From NCBI GenBank assembly GCA_023392475.1, contig JAEVZA010000081.1, positions 1-7,630 of the forward strand: 7,630 nucleotides of DNA. Reading direction: 5' to 3'. Each line of letters begins with the position of its first letter. The first letter of the stretch is position 1. This stretch comes from Actinomycetes bacterium. Its GTDB lineage: Bacteria; Actinomycetota; Acidimicrobiia; Acidimicrobiales; Microtrichaceae. The notes below the pieces were generated by a model. The model had not been told where the DNA came from. It did no database searches and saw nothing but the letters and a program-made list of their open reading frames with translations. The position numbers and the translations under genes are program-made. Shown here one piece after another: positions 1 to 6,159 of this stretch.

Positions 1-987
1 CCCGACGAGGATGTGGCGCAGCGTCGGGTCGTGCAGGACCTCGTGCACGACGCCGGCCACCAGCACGGGGTCGTCGGGGTCGTCCACGAGCACGCCGGCG
101 TCGCCGACGGTGGACGGGATCGCGGCCCGTCGGGAGGCCACGACCGGGAGGCCGAGCGCCATCGCCTCGACCGCCGGCACGCAGAACCCCTCGTGCTCGC
201 TCAGCGTCAGGAAGGCGCGGGCCCGCAGGTAGAGCGCGCTCAGCTCGGCGTCGCTGACCCGGCCGAGGAGGTGCGGCTCGCGCAGCCCGACCGTGCGGGC
301 GAAGGACCGCAGCGCCTTGGAGTAGGAGGGGAAGCGGTCGACGCCCACGAACGCGAGCCGGGCATCGGGGTCGAGCTCCTGCTGGAGCACCGCGACCGCC
401 GCCAGCACGCGGTCGATGCGCTTGTGGGGCAGCTGCTGCGCCACGCACAGGACGAGCGGCCCGTCGCCCCAGGAGGAGATCCGGCGCAGCATCCCGACGT
501 CGGGCACGACGCGGTCGAGCCGGTCGATGTCGGGCGTCGGCGCGACGACCGTGACGTCGGTGTAGCCGAGGTCGCGCAGCTCGTGCGCGTTGTACTCGGA
601 GTCGGCGACGGAGAACCGCACGCGCTCGCGCAGGCGCTCCAGCTCCCACCGGCCGCGGATGAGGTCGTCGGCCACCTCGGGCGCGAAGTCGACGAAGTAC
701 TCCGGCGGCGAGAAGTTGTGGTACACGAGCACCAGCGACGGCTCGTGGTGCTCGATCGCGCGGAACACCGGCCACGAGCCGATGCTGGCGTGGAACACCA
801 GCGGCCGCTCGGCGTTGCGCCGGAAGCGCAGCTCGTCCAGCGGGCGGACGAGGTCCTCCACCCCGGGCTCGCGGTGCTGCGCGAACAGGTCCGCCGGACC
901 GAGCTCCGTCAGCGCGTCGCGCAGCAGGAGCGCGGAGCGGGTGATGGCGTCACCCGGCGCGGCCCCGACGAGCAGCTGGTCCCACAT
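1..987 (-). CDS. GT4-family glycosyltransferase, C-terminus cut by window edge
   Basis: Reading the minus strand from the ATG at 987 gives 329 residues with no stop before the window edge, so the last part of the protein is missing. The C-terminal half is a clear GT-B glycosyltransferase group 1 domain. PHKRID at residues 187-192 carries the basic residues that usually bind the donor phosphates, and the EX7E motif runs from E266 to E274 (EHEGFCVPAVE), followed by GLPVVAS. The N-terminal acceptor domain has VYHNFSPPEYF at about 88-98 and SVADSEYNAHEL at 126-136, as in actinobacterial polysaccharide-cluster transferases. GT4 proteins are commonly 350-420 residues, so most of it is present. The enzyme should act in the cytoplasm, moving a sugar from a nucleotide donor to a growing glycan; donor and acceptor cannot be read from sequence. 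The start overlaps the stop of the previous gene by one base (TGATG). There is no strong ribosome site, so translational coupling is likely. Confidence 0.92.
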   Translation of the reverse strand, partial: MWDQLLVGAAPGDAITRSALLLRDALTELGPADLFAQHREPGVEDLVRPLDELRFRRNAERPLVFHASIGSWPVFRAIEHHEPSLVLVYHNFSPPEYFVDFAPEVADDLIRGRWELERLRERVRFSVADSEYNAHELRDLGYTDVTVVAPTPDIDRLDRVVPDVGMLRRISSWGDGPLVLCVAQQLPHKRIDRVLAAVAVLQQELDPDARLAFVGVDRFPSYSKALRSFARTVGLREPHLLGRVSDAELSALYLRARAFLTLSEHEGFCVPAVEAMALGLPVVASRRAAIPSTVGDAGVLVDDPDDPVLVAGVVHEVLHDPTLRHILVG

Positions 988-1520
988 CAGCTGCGGCCGC
1001 GCCCACCCGCCGCGTCGTCGCGCAGGCGGACGAGCTCCTCCTCGAGCTGGGCCACCCGGTACTCGAGGGACCGGATCCGGTCGAGGTGGGCGCGGGCGAG
1101 GAAGTCCGTGACCCGGTTCTGCCGCTGGGCCAGCTCCTGCACGAGCGCGCCCGAGCGGTGGCTGAAGTCCTCCACCTGGCGCCGCACGACGAGGCCGACG
1201 GCGCGCGACGGGAACCGCAGCAGGAGCGCGAGCACGCGGCGGACCGGGTTGCCGACCGGGTGCGGTCGCCAGGTGGGCAGCCGCGCCGCCTCCATCAGCC
1301 CGTCGGTGGCGAGCGGCGGCTCCTCGACGAGGCCGGCGTCGACCGCCTCGACCACGCCCTCGAACTGCCGCACGACCTCGTCGGCGGGCAGCTGCGGCAG
1401 CTCGCCGCGCCGACGGCGCTCGGCCAGCTCCGCGCGCACCCGCTCGACGACCGCGTCGACCGGATCGCCCACGGCCTCCGGTCCCCGGCCGTTCGTCCCC
1501 TGCTCGCTCACCAGCTCCAT
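987..1520 (-). CDS. Small coiled-coil protein of the polysaccharide export operon, function unknown
   Basis: This 177-residue protein has no recognised catalytic domain. Residues 20-60 form a charged helical stretch (DAVVERVRAELAERRRRGEL) and then a predicted helix. Residues 85-115 are basic and hydrophobic (NPVRRVLALLLRFPSRAVGLVV) but contain arginines, which suggests an amphipathic membrane-touching helix rather than a transmembrane one. Residues 118-167 look like a coiled coil, ending in RIRSLEYRVAQLEEELVRLR with leucines and valines at heptad spacing. From memory, the layout resembles N-terminal regions placed before methyltransferase domains in actinobacterial polysaccharide clusters, but no methyltransferase follows here. 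It sits between the ABC ATPase and a GT4 transferase, and its stop overlaps the next start (TGATG), so it is probably co-translated with the transferase. A good GAGGGGAG ribosome site 7 bases upstream supports the ATG start. A scaffold or chain-length role is inference only. Confidence 0.82.
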   Translation of the reverse strand: MELVSEQGTNGRGPEAVGDPVDAVVERVRAELAERRRRGELPQLPADEVVRQFEGVVEAVDAGLVEEPPLATDGLMEAARLPTWRPHPVGNPVRRVLALLLRFPSRAVGLVVRRQVEDFSHRSGALVQELAQRQNRVTDFLARAHLDRIRSLEYRVAQLEEELVRLRDDAAGGRGRS

Positions 1521-1527
1521 GCGTCCG

Positions 1528-1535
1528 CTCCCCTC
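1528..1535 (-). promoter_or_regulatory. Ribosome binding site of the coiled-coil protein gene
   Basis: The minus strand reads GAGGGGAG, 7 bases before the ATG at 1520. It is the strongest Shine-Dalgarno-like site in the left operon and fixes the start of the coiled-coil gene. It lies in the 58-base gap after the ATPase gene, where no terminator hairpin is evident. Confidence 0.7.
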
Positions 1536-1578
1536 GATCCTGGTCGTGCTCGTCGTCGTCCCGGCCCGGCGACCCGGC

Positions 1579-2790
1579 TCAGCGGCCGAGCGACCAGCGT
1601 CCCCGCAGGTCCATCAGGCCCTCCGGCGCCAGCGTGTCGCCCTCCCGGACGGCGAGCCGCCACGCCCGCTCCCGGCGGTCGTACATGTGCTGCACGAACT
1701 CGTCCGAGATGGCGACGGTCAGCTCGTAGTCGCCCGCGAGCAGCGGCAGCGAGTCGATCGAGAAGTCGACGTAGCCCGTCCCCTCGATCTTGCCGGTGTC
1801 GACCTCGTCGATCTTCGTGTTGGTGCCGGTCAGGTGCACGTTGCTCGTGGAGAACAGGGCGATGCCGAACACGGCGCTGCTCACCGGCCGCGCCGCGTCG
1901 TACCAGACGCGGATCGTCAGGTGGTCACGGTGGAAGGCCACGCCGGAGGCCCGGCCGCTGTCGTCCAGGAACTCGACCTTCGTGATCTGCACGTCCTCGA
2001 CGCTCTCGAGGCCCTGCTCGGCGGCGGCACGCGCCTGCTCGTCGCGCTGCTCCCGCTCCGCCTCGTTGACCTTGCCCATGTAGGCGGCCGCCACCTCGGG
2101 GCCGGTCCCGCTGAGCTGGAGCCGGCCGTGGTCGAGCCACGCGGCGTGGTCGCACATGGCCTCGACCGTGCCGATGCCGTGGGTCACCACCACGATCGTG
2201 ACGCCCTTCTTTCGCAGCGCGTAGAGGTGGTCGAAGCACTTGCGCTGGAACTCGGCGTCGCCGACGGCGATGACCTCGTCGACGATCAGGATCTCGGGAT
2301 CGACGTGCACGGCGACGGAGAACCCGAGGCGCACGTACATGCCGCTCGAGTAGATCTTCACCGGCGAGTCGATGAACTCCTCGACGCCGGCGAACTCGAC
2401 GATCTCGTCGAAGGCCGCGTCGATCTGCTTCTTCCCCATGCCGAGGATCGTGGCGTTCATGTACACGTTCTCCCGGCCCGTGAGGTCGGGGTGGAACCCG
2501 GCGCCGAGCTCGAGCAGCGTCGAGATGCGCCCGCTGACGTGCACCTGGCCGGACGTGGGCCGGTAGATGCCGGCGATGCAGCGGAGCAGCGTGGACTTGC
2601 CGGATCCGTTGTGGCCGACGAGGGCGAACATCGAGCCGCCCGGGATCTCGAGCGAGACGTCGCGCAGCGCCCAGAAGTGGTCCTGGTCGGTGCTGCGGTC
2701 ACGTCGGGTGACGAGCTCCTTGACCGAGTGGGCGCGGTCCGTCTGCAGGCGGAACTGCTTCGACACGTTGTCGACCTTGATGGCGCTCAT
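1579..2790 (-). CDS. wzt: Polysaccharide ABC exporter ATPase with C-terminal Wzt-type glycan-binding domain
   Basis: This 403-residue protein is the ATPase half of a Wzm/Wzt (TagGH-type) exporter, driving lipid-linked polysaccharide across the membrane. The nucleotide-binding domain covers about residues 1-245: Walker A GHNGSGKST at 59-67, signature YSSGM at 147-151, Walker B ILIVDE at 167-172 and the switch histidine at H204. The segment LLELGAGFHPDLTGREN at 92-108 is typical of this subfamily. A charged linker (EAEREQRDEQARAAAEQ) at about 243-259 leads to a beta-rich domain at 262-400 with FGIALFSTSNVHLTGTNT at 308-325. That pattern is characteristic of the Wzt carbohydrate-recognition domain, which in O-antigen systems binds the finished chain end. 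The ATG lies 7 bases after the permease stop, with GAGGAG inside the permease end. Substrate identity is unknown. Confidence 0.95.
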   Translation of the reverse strand: MSAIKVDNVSKQFRLQTDRAHSVKELVTRRDRSTDQDHFWALRDVSLEIPGGSMFALVGHNGSGKSTLLRCIAGIYRPTSGQVHVSGRISTLLELGAGFHPDLTGRENVYMNATILGMGKKQIDAAFDEIVEFAGVEEFIDSPVKIYSSGMYVRLGFSVAVHVDPEILIVDEVIAVGDAEFQRKCFDHLYALRKKGVTIVVVTHGIGTVEAMCDHAAWLDHGRLQLSGTGPEVAAAYMGKVNEAEREQRDEQARAAAEQGLESVEDVQITKVEFLDDSGRASGVAFHRDHLTIRVWYDAARPVSSAVFGIALFSTSNVHLTGTNTKIDEVDTGKIEGTGYVDFSIDSLPLLAGDYELTVAISDEFVQHMYDRRERAWRLAVREGDTLAPEGLMDLRGRWSLGR

Positions 2791-2796
2791 CGCGGG

Positions 2797-3591
2797 TCAG
2801 AGCTCCTCGATCACGCGCGGCGCGTACCGGCTGAACAGCGCCCAGCCGACGACGAGGCTGACCGCCGCCGATCCGCCCATGATCAGCCAGTTGAGCGTCG
2901 TCGGGAAGCGCTGCTCGTAGGCGACCTGGCGCACCGAGTACACGAACGAGGTGAGCGGGTTGACCTCCAGGGCGTGGCGCCACGCGCTGGGCACGACGTC
3001 GAGCGAGTACACGATCGGCGTCGCGTAGAAGAGCACCTGCAGCCCGATGCCCACGAGGTAGTTCACGTCGCGGTAGCGGATGTTGCCCAGGCCGAGCACC
3101 AGCCCGATCCCGAACGAGAAGCAGCCGAGCAGGAAGAAGATCGGCAGGACGAGGATGAACTTCCACGACAGGTTCTGGAACCCGAGCATGAAGGCGGCGA
3201 GGATGCCGACCTCGATCGCGGCCTGGATGGCGACCGTGACGAGCCCCGAGAGCATCGGGCACTCCGGCGGGAAGTACGTGCGGGTGAGCAGCGGCCCGGC
3301 GGTGACGAACGAGCCGATGCAGTTGTTGACCGTGCCCGAGAAGAAGTTCCAGGCCGAGAGGGCGCAGAACAGGTAGAGCGCGAAGACCTGGGTGGTGCCG
3401 TTGCCGGCCACCGGCGCCTGCGCCTTCAGGAACACGCCGAACACCACCGTGTAGATCCCGAGGGTCACGGCGGGGTTGATCAGCGACCAGAGCCAGCCGA
3501 GGAAGCTCTTCTTGTACCGCGCCTTCAGGTCGCGCTGCGCGAGGTTGAGGATCAGCGTCCGGTACGACCAGACCTGTGCGGGGGTGGACAA
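2797..3591 (-). CDS. wzm: ABC-2 type polysaccharide export permease
   Basis: This 264-residue protein has the usual length and about six membrane segments (roughly 35-57, 68-90, 112-137, 143-168, 178-197 and 234-253). It begins with the family hallmark RDLKARYKKSFLGWLWSLIN at 20-39, the amphipathic gate helix and first membrane entry of Wzm/TagG proteins. FYATPIVYS at 188-196 and NPLTSFVYSVR at 211-221 are also typical. It should form the channel half of the exporter together with the ATPase encoded 6 bases downstream. The start is TTG at 3591: no ATG or GTG is placed before the conserved motif, an AGAAGG ribosome site lies 7 bases upstream, and the resulting short N-terminus (19 residues before RDLK) matches the family. 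It is the first gene of the left-hand operon. Confidence 0.95.
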   Translation of the reverse strand: MSTPAQVWSYRTLILNLAQRDLKARYKKSFLGWLWSLINPAVTLGIYTVVFGVFLKAQAPVAGNGTTQVFALYLFCALSAWNFFSGTVNNCIGSFVTAGPLLTRTYFPPECPMLSGLVTVAIQAAIEVGILAAFMLGFQNLSWKFILVLPIFFLLGCFSFGIGLVLGLGNIRYRDVNYLVGIGLQVLFYATPIVYSLDVVPSAWRHALEVNPLTSFVYSVRQVAYEQRFPTTLNWLIMGGSAAVSLVVGWALFSRYAPRVIEEL

Positions 3592-3598
3592 GCGCGAG

Positions 3599-3604
3599 CC
3601 TTCT
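3599..3604 (-). promoter_or_regulatory. Ribosome binding site that supports the TTG start of the permease
   Basis: The minus strand reads AGAAGG with a 7-base spacer to the TTG at 3591. It decides the start because the codons before the conserved RDLK motif include no ATG or GTG. Confidence 0.65.
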
Positions 3605-3628
3605 GCGGGAGCTTCCGGGGACCCGGAA

Positions 3629-3637
3629 AACCTAGCA
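3629..3637 (-). promoter_or_regulatory. Possible extended -10 promoter of the export operon
   Basis: In the 139-base gap between the permease and the GT-C gene, the minus strand reads TGC followed by TAGGTT, an extended -10 like pattern about 40 bases before the permease start. No convincing -35 hexamer is seen 16-18 bases further upstream. This is one of the few AT-containing spots in a very GC-rich gap. The call is weak and rests on position and one hexamer. Confidence 0.25.
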
Positions 3638-3701
3638 GCGGCGCCCCTCCCGGCCGGGTAGGCCCCCCGCCCGCTGTGACGGGCCGCACACGACCCGAAG
3701 T

Positions 3702-3726
3702 GCCCCGTGCGGAGCGCCGCAGGGGC
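3702..3726 (-). terminator. GC-rich hairpin after the GT-C membrane protein gene
   Basis: Bases 3702-3712 and 3717-3726 form a 10-bp stem (GCCCC and TGCGG paired with CCGCA and GGGGC) with one bulged G at 3707 and the loop AGCG. It begins 4 bases after the stop codon at 3731 on the transcribed strand. No U-rich tract follows, so it is either a U-less terminator as often proposed in high-GC actinobacteria or an mRNA 3' end stabiliser. Confidence 0.5.
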
Positions 3727-3730
3727 GCCC

Positions 3731-5509
3731 TCAGGGCGTCGTGGCGCGGAAGCCGGACGGGCCGATGCACCCCGCCGGCAGCGGCGTGGCGGTGCGCTCG
3801 AGGGCGAGCACCGTGCCCGTCGGGGGGTGCGTGACCGAGACCCAGCCGCCGGCGCCGCGACCCGTGTCCGTCGTCGCCGTGCGCTCCGACTCGTCGATCG
3901 TGACGCCGGCCGGGGCGATCACGGCGAGGCGTCGGGCCCGCGGGTACGAGTCGGGGTGGATCGACTCCATGCGGTCGGGACCGTAGAGGACCTCGCCCCG
4001 CAGCTCGCCGTCGGAGCCCCACACGCTCGGGTACACGCCCCAGTAGTCCCCGACCACCACGTCCACGCCGCAGCGCCGCAGGTCGTGGGCGAGGTCCGCG
4101 GTCAGCGACTCCGCGCTGGGCGCGGAGGTACGGCGGTCCAGGGCGTCGACCCCCGAGTGCACCGACATCGCGACCTGGGACGCCACCGCGAGCACGAGCA
4201 CGGCGAGGAGCGCGCGGCGCAACCCGGTCGGGCGGAGCGCGGCGACGCTCGCCGCGCCGACGGCCACGAGCGCGCCGAGCGCCGCCCACCACGCGTTGGC
4301 GTACCGGCTGTCCGTCTCGAGCGAGAACGTCTGGAGCACCGGCAGGGCGAGGAGCGCCACGACGATCGCGGTGAGGAGCGGCCACGCCGCCCGCCCCGCG
4401 CGTGCGAGGCGCACCGCGCCGAACGCGACGAGGCCGACGAGGACGACGGCGACGAGCGCGCGGAGCGGCACGGCCCACCCCGGGAACCGGGTGGGGTCGT
4501 CGCCCCAGAGGATGCGGCCGGTCTGGCGGAAGGTGTTGTAGAGCCGGTCGCCGTAGCCCCACTCGGGGTGCTGCACCGGCTGCTCGCCGAGCCGGAACGT
4601 GTCGAGGTCGTTGCGCACGTTCCACAGCAGGAGCGGCGAGGCCCCCACCACCCCGCCGACGGCGACGGCGAGGAGCCGACCGCCGAGCCCGAGCGACCGG
4701 CCGGGCCGCCCGAGCGTGGGTGTGTCGGCATCGGCGTCGGCCTCGGCGCCCAGGCCCCGCCCGACGAGCGCGGCGACGCCCACGGCCACGACCACGCCGA
4801 GGTGCATGGGCTGGCCGTAGATCGCGAGCCCGGCGAGCACGCCGGCGCCGCCCCAGCCGATCCATGTGCGGGCGCGCGACGCGGTCACGAGGGCCAGGCC
4901 CGCCAGCAGCGCCCCGAGCTGGTAGCCGGGGTAGATCCGGAAGAAGCTCGGCCACCCGGCGGCCGACGTGACGAGCAGCAGCCCGACCACCGCGAAGGCG
5001 CCCCACCAGCGGGACCGCACGGGCAGCCCGGTGCGGCGTCGCACGAGGTCCATGCCGAGCCACGCCCAGACGCCGACGCCGGCGATCCACAGGACGAGGT
5101 GGAACAGCCGCAGCGGCGTGAGGCTCGGGCCGAACACCTGCCAGGCGACGGCGTACACCGGGGTCTCGAGGATGCCCTGGTACGGGTTGCCGGGGAAGAG
5201 CAGCGCCGGTGCGCCGCGGGCGAACTCGAGCGGCAGCATGGCGGCCACGGCCTCGTCGCCGTTGACCCGTGCGCCGTCGGCCAACCCGACCGCGGTGGCC
5301 GAGACGGCGGTCGACAGCACGGCGAGCAGCATCACGCCGCACGCGATCGCCAGGACGATCGTGGCCACGTCGCGACGGGCAACCGGCGCCGGCTCGGTGC
5401 GGACCGGGCGGCGGACGACCCGCGGGGCGTCGCCGTCGGCCTCGCCCTCGGACGTGCCCGCGCCGGGCAGCGTCACGGTGGGCCGCCCCGCGCCGTCGTC
5501 GACGGTCAC
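3731..5509 (-). CDS. GT-C/PMT-like (GT39-like) membrane glycosyltransferase
   Basis: This 592-residue multispanning membrane protein resembles the PMT/GT39-like group, which transfers sugars from polyprenyl-phosphate donors on the outer face of the membrane. A Pro- and charge-rich cytoplasmic tail (1-46) precedes the first membrane segment at about 48-72. The first external loop then carries GDEAVAAMLPLEFARG at 84-99, the acidic DE pair expected for GT-C catalysis, followed by FPGNPYQGILETPVYA at 105-120 and FGPS at 126-129. Further hydrophobic segments run to about residue 450, with GASPLLLWNVRND at 289-301. A soluble C-terminal part of about 140 residues (GDYWGVYPSVW at 487-497) probably lies outside. 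The GTG start at 5509 is chosen because it overlaps the RDD gene stop as GTGA; an in-frame extension to 6163 would overlay the whole RDD gene and is rejected. Donor and acceptor are unknown, and enzymatic activity is inferred. Confidence 0.85.
   Translation of the reverse strand: MTVDDGAGRPTVTLPGAGTSEGEADGDAPRVVRRPVRTEPAPVARRDVATIVLAIACGVMLLAVLSTAVSATAVGLADGARVNGDEAVAAMLPLEFARGAPALLFPGNPYQGILETPVYAVAWQVFGPSLTPLRLFHLVLWIAGVGVWAWLGMDLVRRRTGLPVRSRWWGAFAVVGLLLVTSAAGWPSFFRIYPGYQLGALLAGLALVTASRARTWIGWGGAGVLAGLAIYGQPMHLGVVVAVGVAALVGRGLGAEADADADTPTLGRPGRSLGLGGRLLAVAVGGVVGASPLLLWNVRNDLDTFRLGEQPVQHPEWGYGDRLYNTFRQTGRILWGDDPTRFPGWAVPLRALVAVVLVGLVAFGAVRLARAGRAAWPLLTAIVVALLALPVLQTFSLETDSRYANAWWAALGALVAVGAASVAALRPTGLRRALLAVLVLAVASQVAMSVHSGVDALDRRTSAPSAESLTADLAHDLRRCGVDVVVGDYWGVYPSVWGSDGELRGEVLYGPDRMESIHPDSYPRARRLAVIAPAGVTIDESERTATTDTGRGAGGWVSVTHPPTGTVLALERTATPLPAGCIGPSGFRATTP
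4725..4748. repeat. Four-copy hexamer microrepeat coding Ala-Asp/Glu
   Basis: Four consecutive hexamers of the form TCGGCN occur. On the coding (minus) strand they give alternating Ala and Asp/Glu residues (AEADADAD, about residues 255-262 of the GT-C protein), in a hydrophilic loop between membrane segments. It is probably a length-variable linker with no catalytic meaning. Confidence 0.6.
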
Positions 5510-6114
5510 CGCGGCCGCCGCGACGACCGCTCGGCGGTCAGGACGATCGTGTTGCCGGCACGGTCGTGCGGGCCGCGGTAGAGCACGTTCGCCAGCGACG
5601 ACAGGTAGATGACGATCGGCACCAGCTGGAGGTACCCGAGGTACGAGATGCCGAGCAGCGACGAGCTGTACGCGACGACGAGGAACACGCCCGGCAGGAA
5701 CGCCCGCACGAAGCTCTCGCCCACGTAGGGCACGTGCCCGTCGGTGTAGCGGACGGCCTGCACGTTGCAGACCCACTTGCCGAAGGTCTGGCCCTTCCAG
5801 GACAGCAGCACGGTCTCGTAGACGATGAACCCGATCGGGAACAGGAGGAGCGACCACACGGGTCCGGTGAGGTCGCCCTTGTCGGGGCCCGATTTGACCG
5901 TCTCCACCCCGAGCACGCCGACGATGATCGTGAACGGGAACGCCACGAGGACCATGTCGACGATCCGGGCGAACCCGCGCATCCACGGCGATGCCATGGA
6001 ACCGGGGCCCTTGGGCGGGAGGTCGGTGCGCACCGACGGCGGCGACAGGGGGTACGGCAGCCCCGACCCGCGCTCGGCCGGATCGGTGGGGACGGGCTCG
6101 GACACGGGCGCCAC
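5506..6114 (-). CDS. RDD-family membrane protein
   Basis: This 202-residue protein has an RDD domain from about residue 42. FARIVDMVLV holds the conserved Arg (R50) and Asp (D53), GQTFGKWVCNVQAVRYTDG at 108-126 follows the second membrane segment, and GPHDRAGNTIVL at 181-192 is the second conserved Asp region. Membrane segments are about 52-73, 86-105, 134-155 and 158-178. RDD proteins are poorly defined; some are linked to ion transport or stress, and no substrate can be given. The first 40 residues are Pro-rich and presumably cytoplasmic. The GTG at 6114 is chosen because codons from there on keep the strong G/C third-position bias, but it has no clear ribosome site; the ATG at 5997 (residue 40), with CAAGGG 10 bases upstream, is a real alternative and would begin just before the domain. 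The stop overlaps the GT-C gene start (GTGA), so the two are probably co-translated. Confidence 0.88.
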   Translation of the reverse strand: MAPVSEPVPTDPAERGSGLPYPLSPPSVRTDLPPKGPGSMASPWMRGFARIVDMVLVAFPFTIIVGVLGVETVKSGPDKGDLTGPVWSLLLFPIGFIVYETVLLSWKGQTFGKWVCNVQAVRYTDGHVPYVGESFVRAFLPGVFLVVAYSSSLLGISYLGYLQLVPIVIYLSSLANVLYRGPHDRAGNTIVLTAERSSRRPR

Positions 6115-6129
6115 TCTGCACCAGCCCGC

Positions 6130-6156
6130 GGGCGCCGGGCCAGCGGCCGGGCGCCC
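6130..6156 (-). terminator. GC-rich hairpin after the flavoprotein gene
   Basis: GGGCGCC at 6130-6136 pairs with GGCGCCC at 6150-6156, and inside it GGCC at 6138-6141 pairs with GGCC at 6145-6148, with one G-G mismatch (6137/6149) and the loop AGC. The 11 paired positions begin 3 bases after the flavoprotein stop codon. There is no U tract. It fills most of the 45-base gap before the RDD gene, so it is a likely terminator or transcript-end structure; partial read-through into the RDD gene cannot be excluded. Confidence 0.5.
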
Positions 6157-6159
6157 GGG

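Noticed and set aside
2699..3262. Minus-strand frame of 187 codons across the permease/ATPase junction
   Set aside because: It is a shadow frame over the permease membrane segments and the ATPase N-terminus, with no hydrophobic pattern or motif of its own.
3649..3658. CCCGGCCGGG palindrome in the gap before the permease gene
   Set aside because: A 10-base GC palindrome without a loop is expected by chance at this base composition, and nothing links it to a regulator or terminator.
13..3834. Very long open frame on the plus strand (1273 codons)
   Set aside because: It lies antisense to four well-recognised minus-strand genes. Its translation is a monotonous Arg/Gly/Ala/Asp/Val/His-rich sequence without domains, which is what strong G/C third-position bias produces on the opposite strand.
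3552..5342. Minus-strand open frame of 596 codons in another phase
   Set aside because: It is Arg-rich and featureless, a shifted frame of the GT-C gene, and runs into the permease start.
3707..5581. Long plus-strand open frame (624 codons) opposite the GT-C gene
   Set aside because: The composition is low-complexity Arg/Gly/Glu/Ala/Pro with no motif. The opposite frame encodes clear membrane segments and the GDEAV motif.
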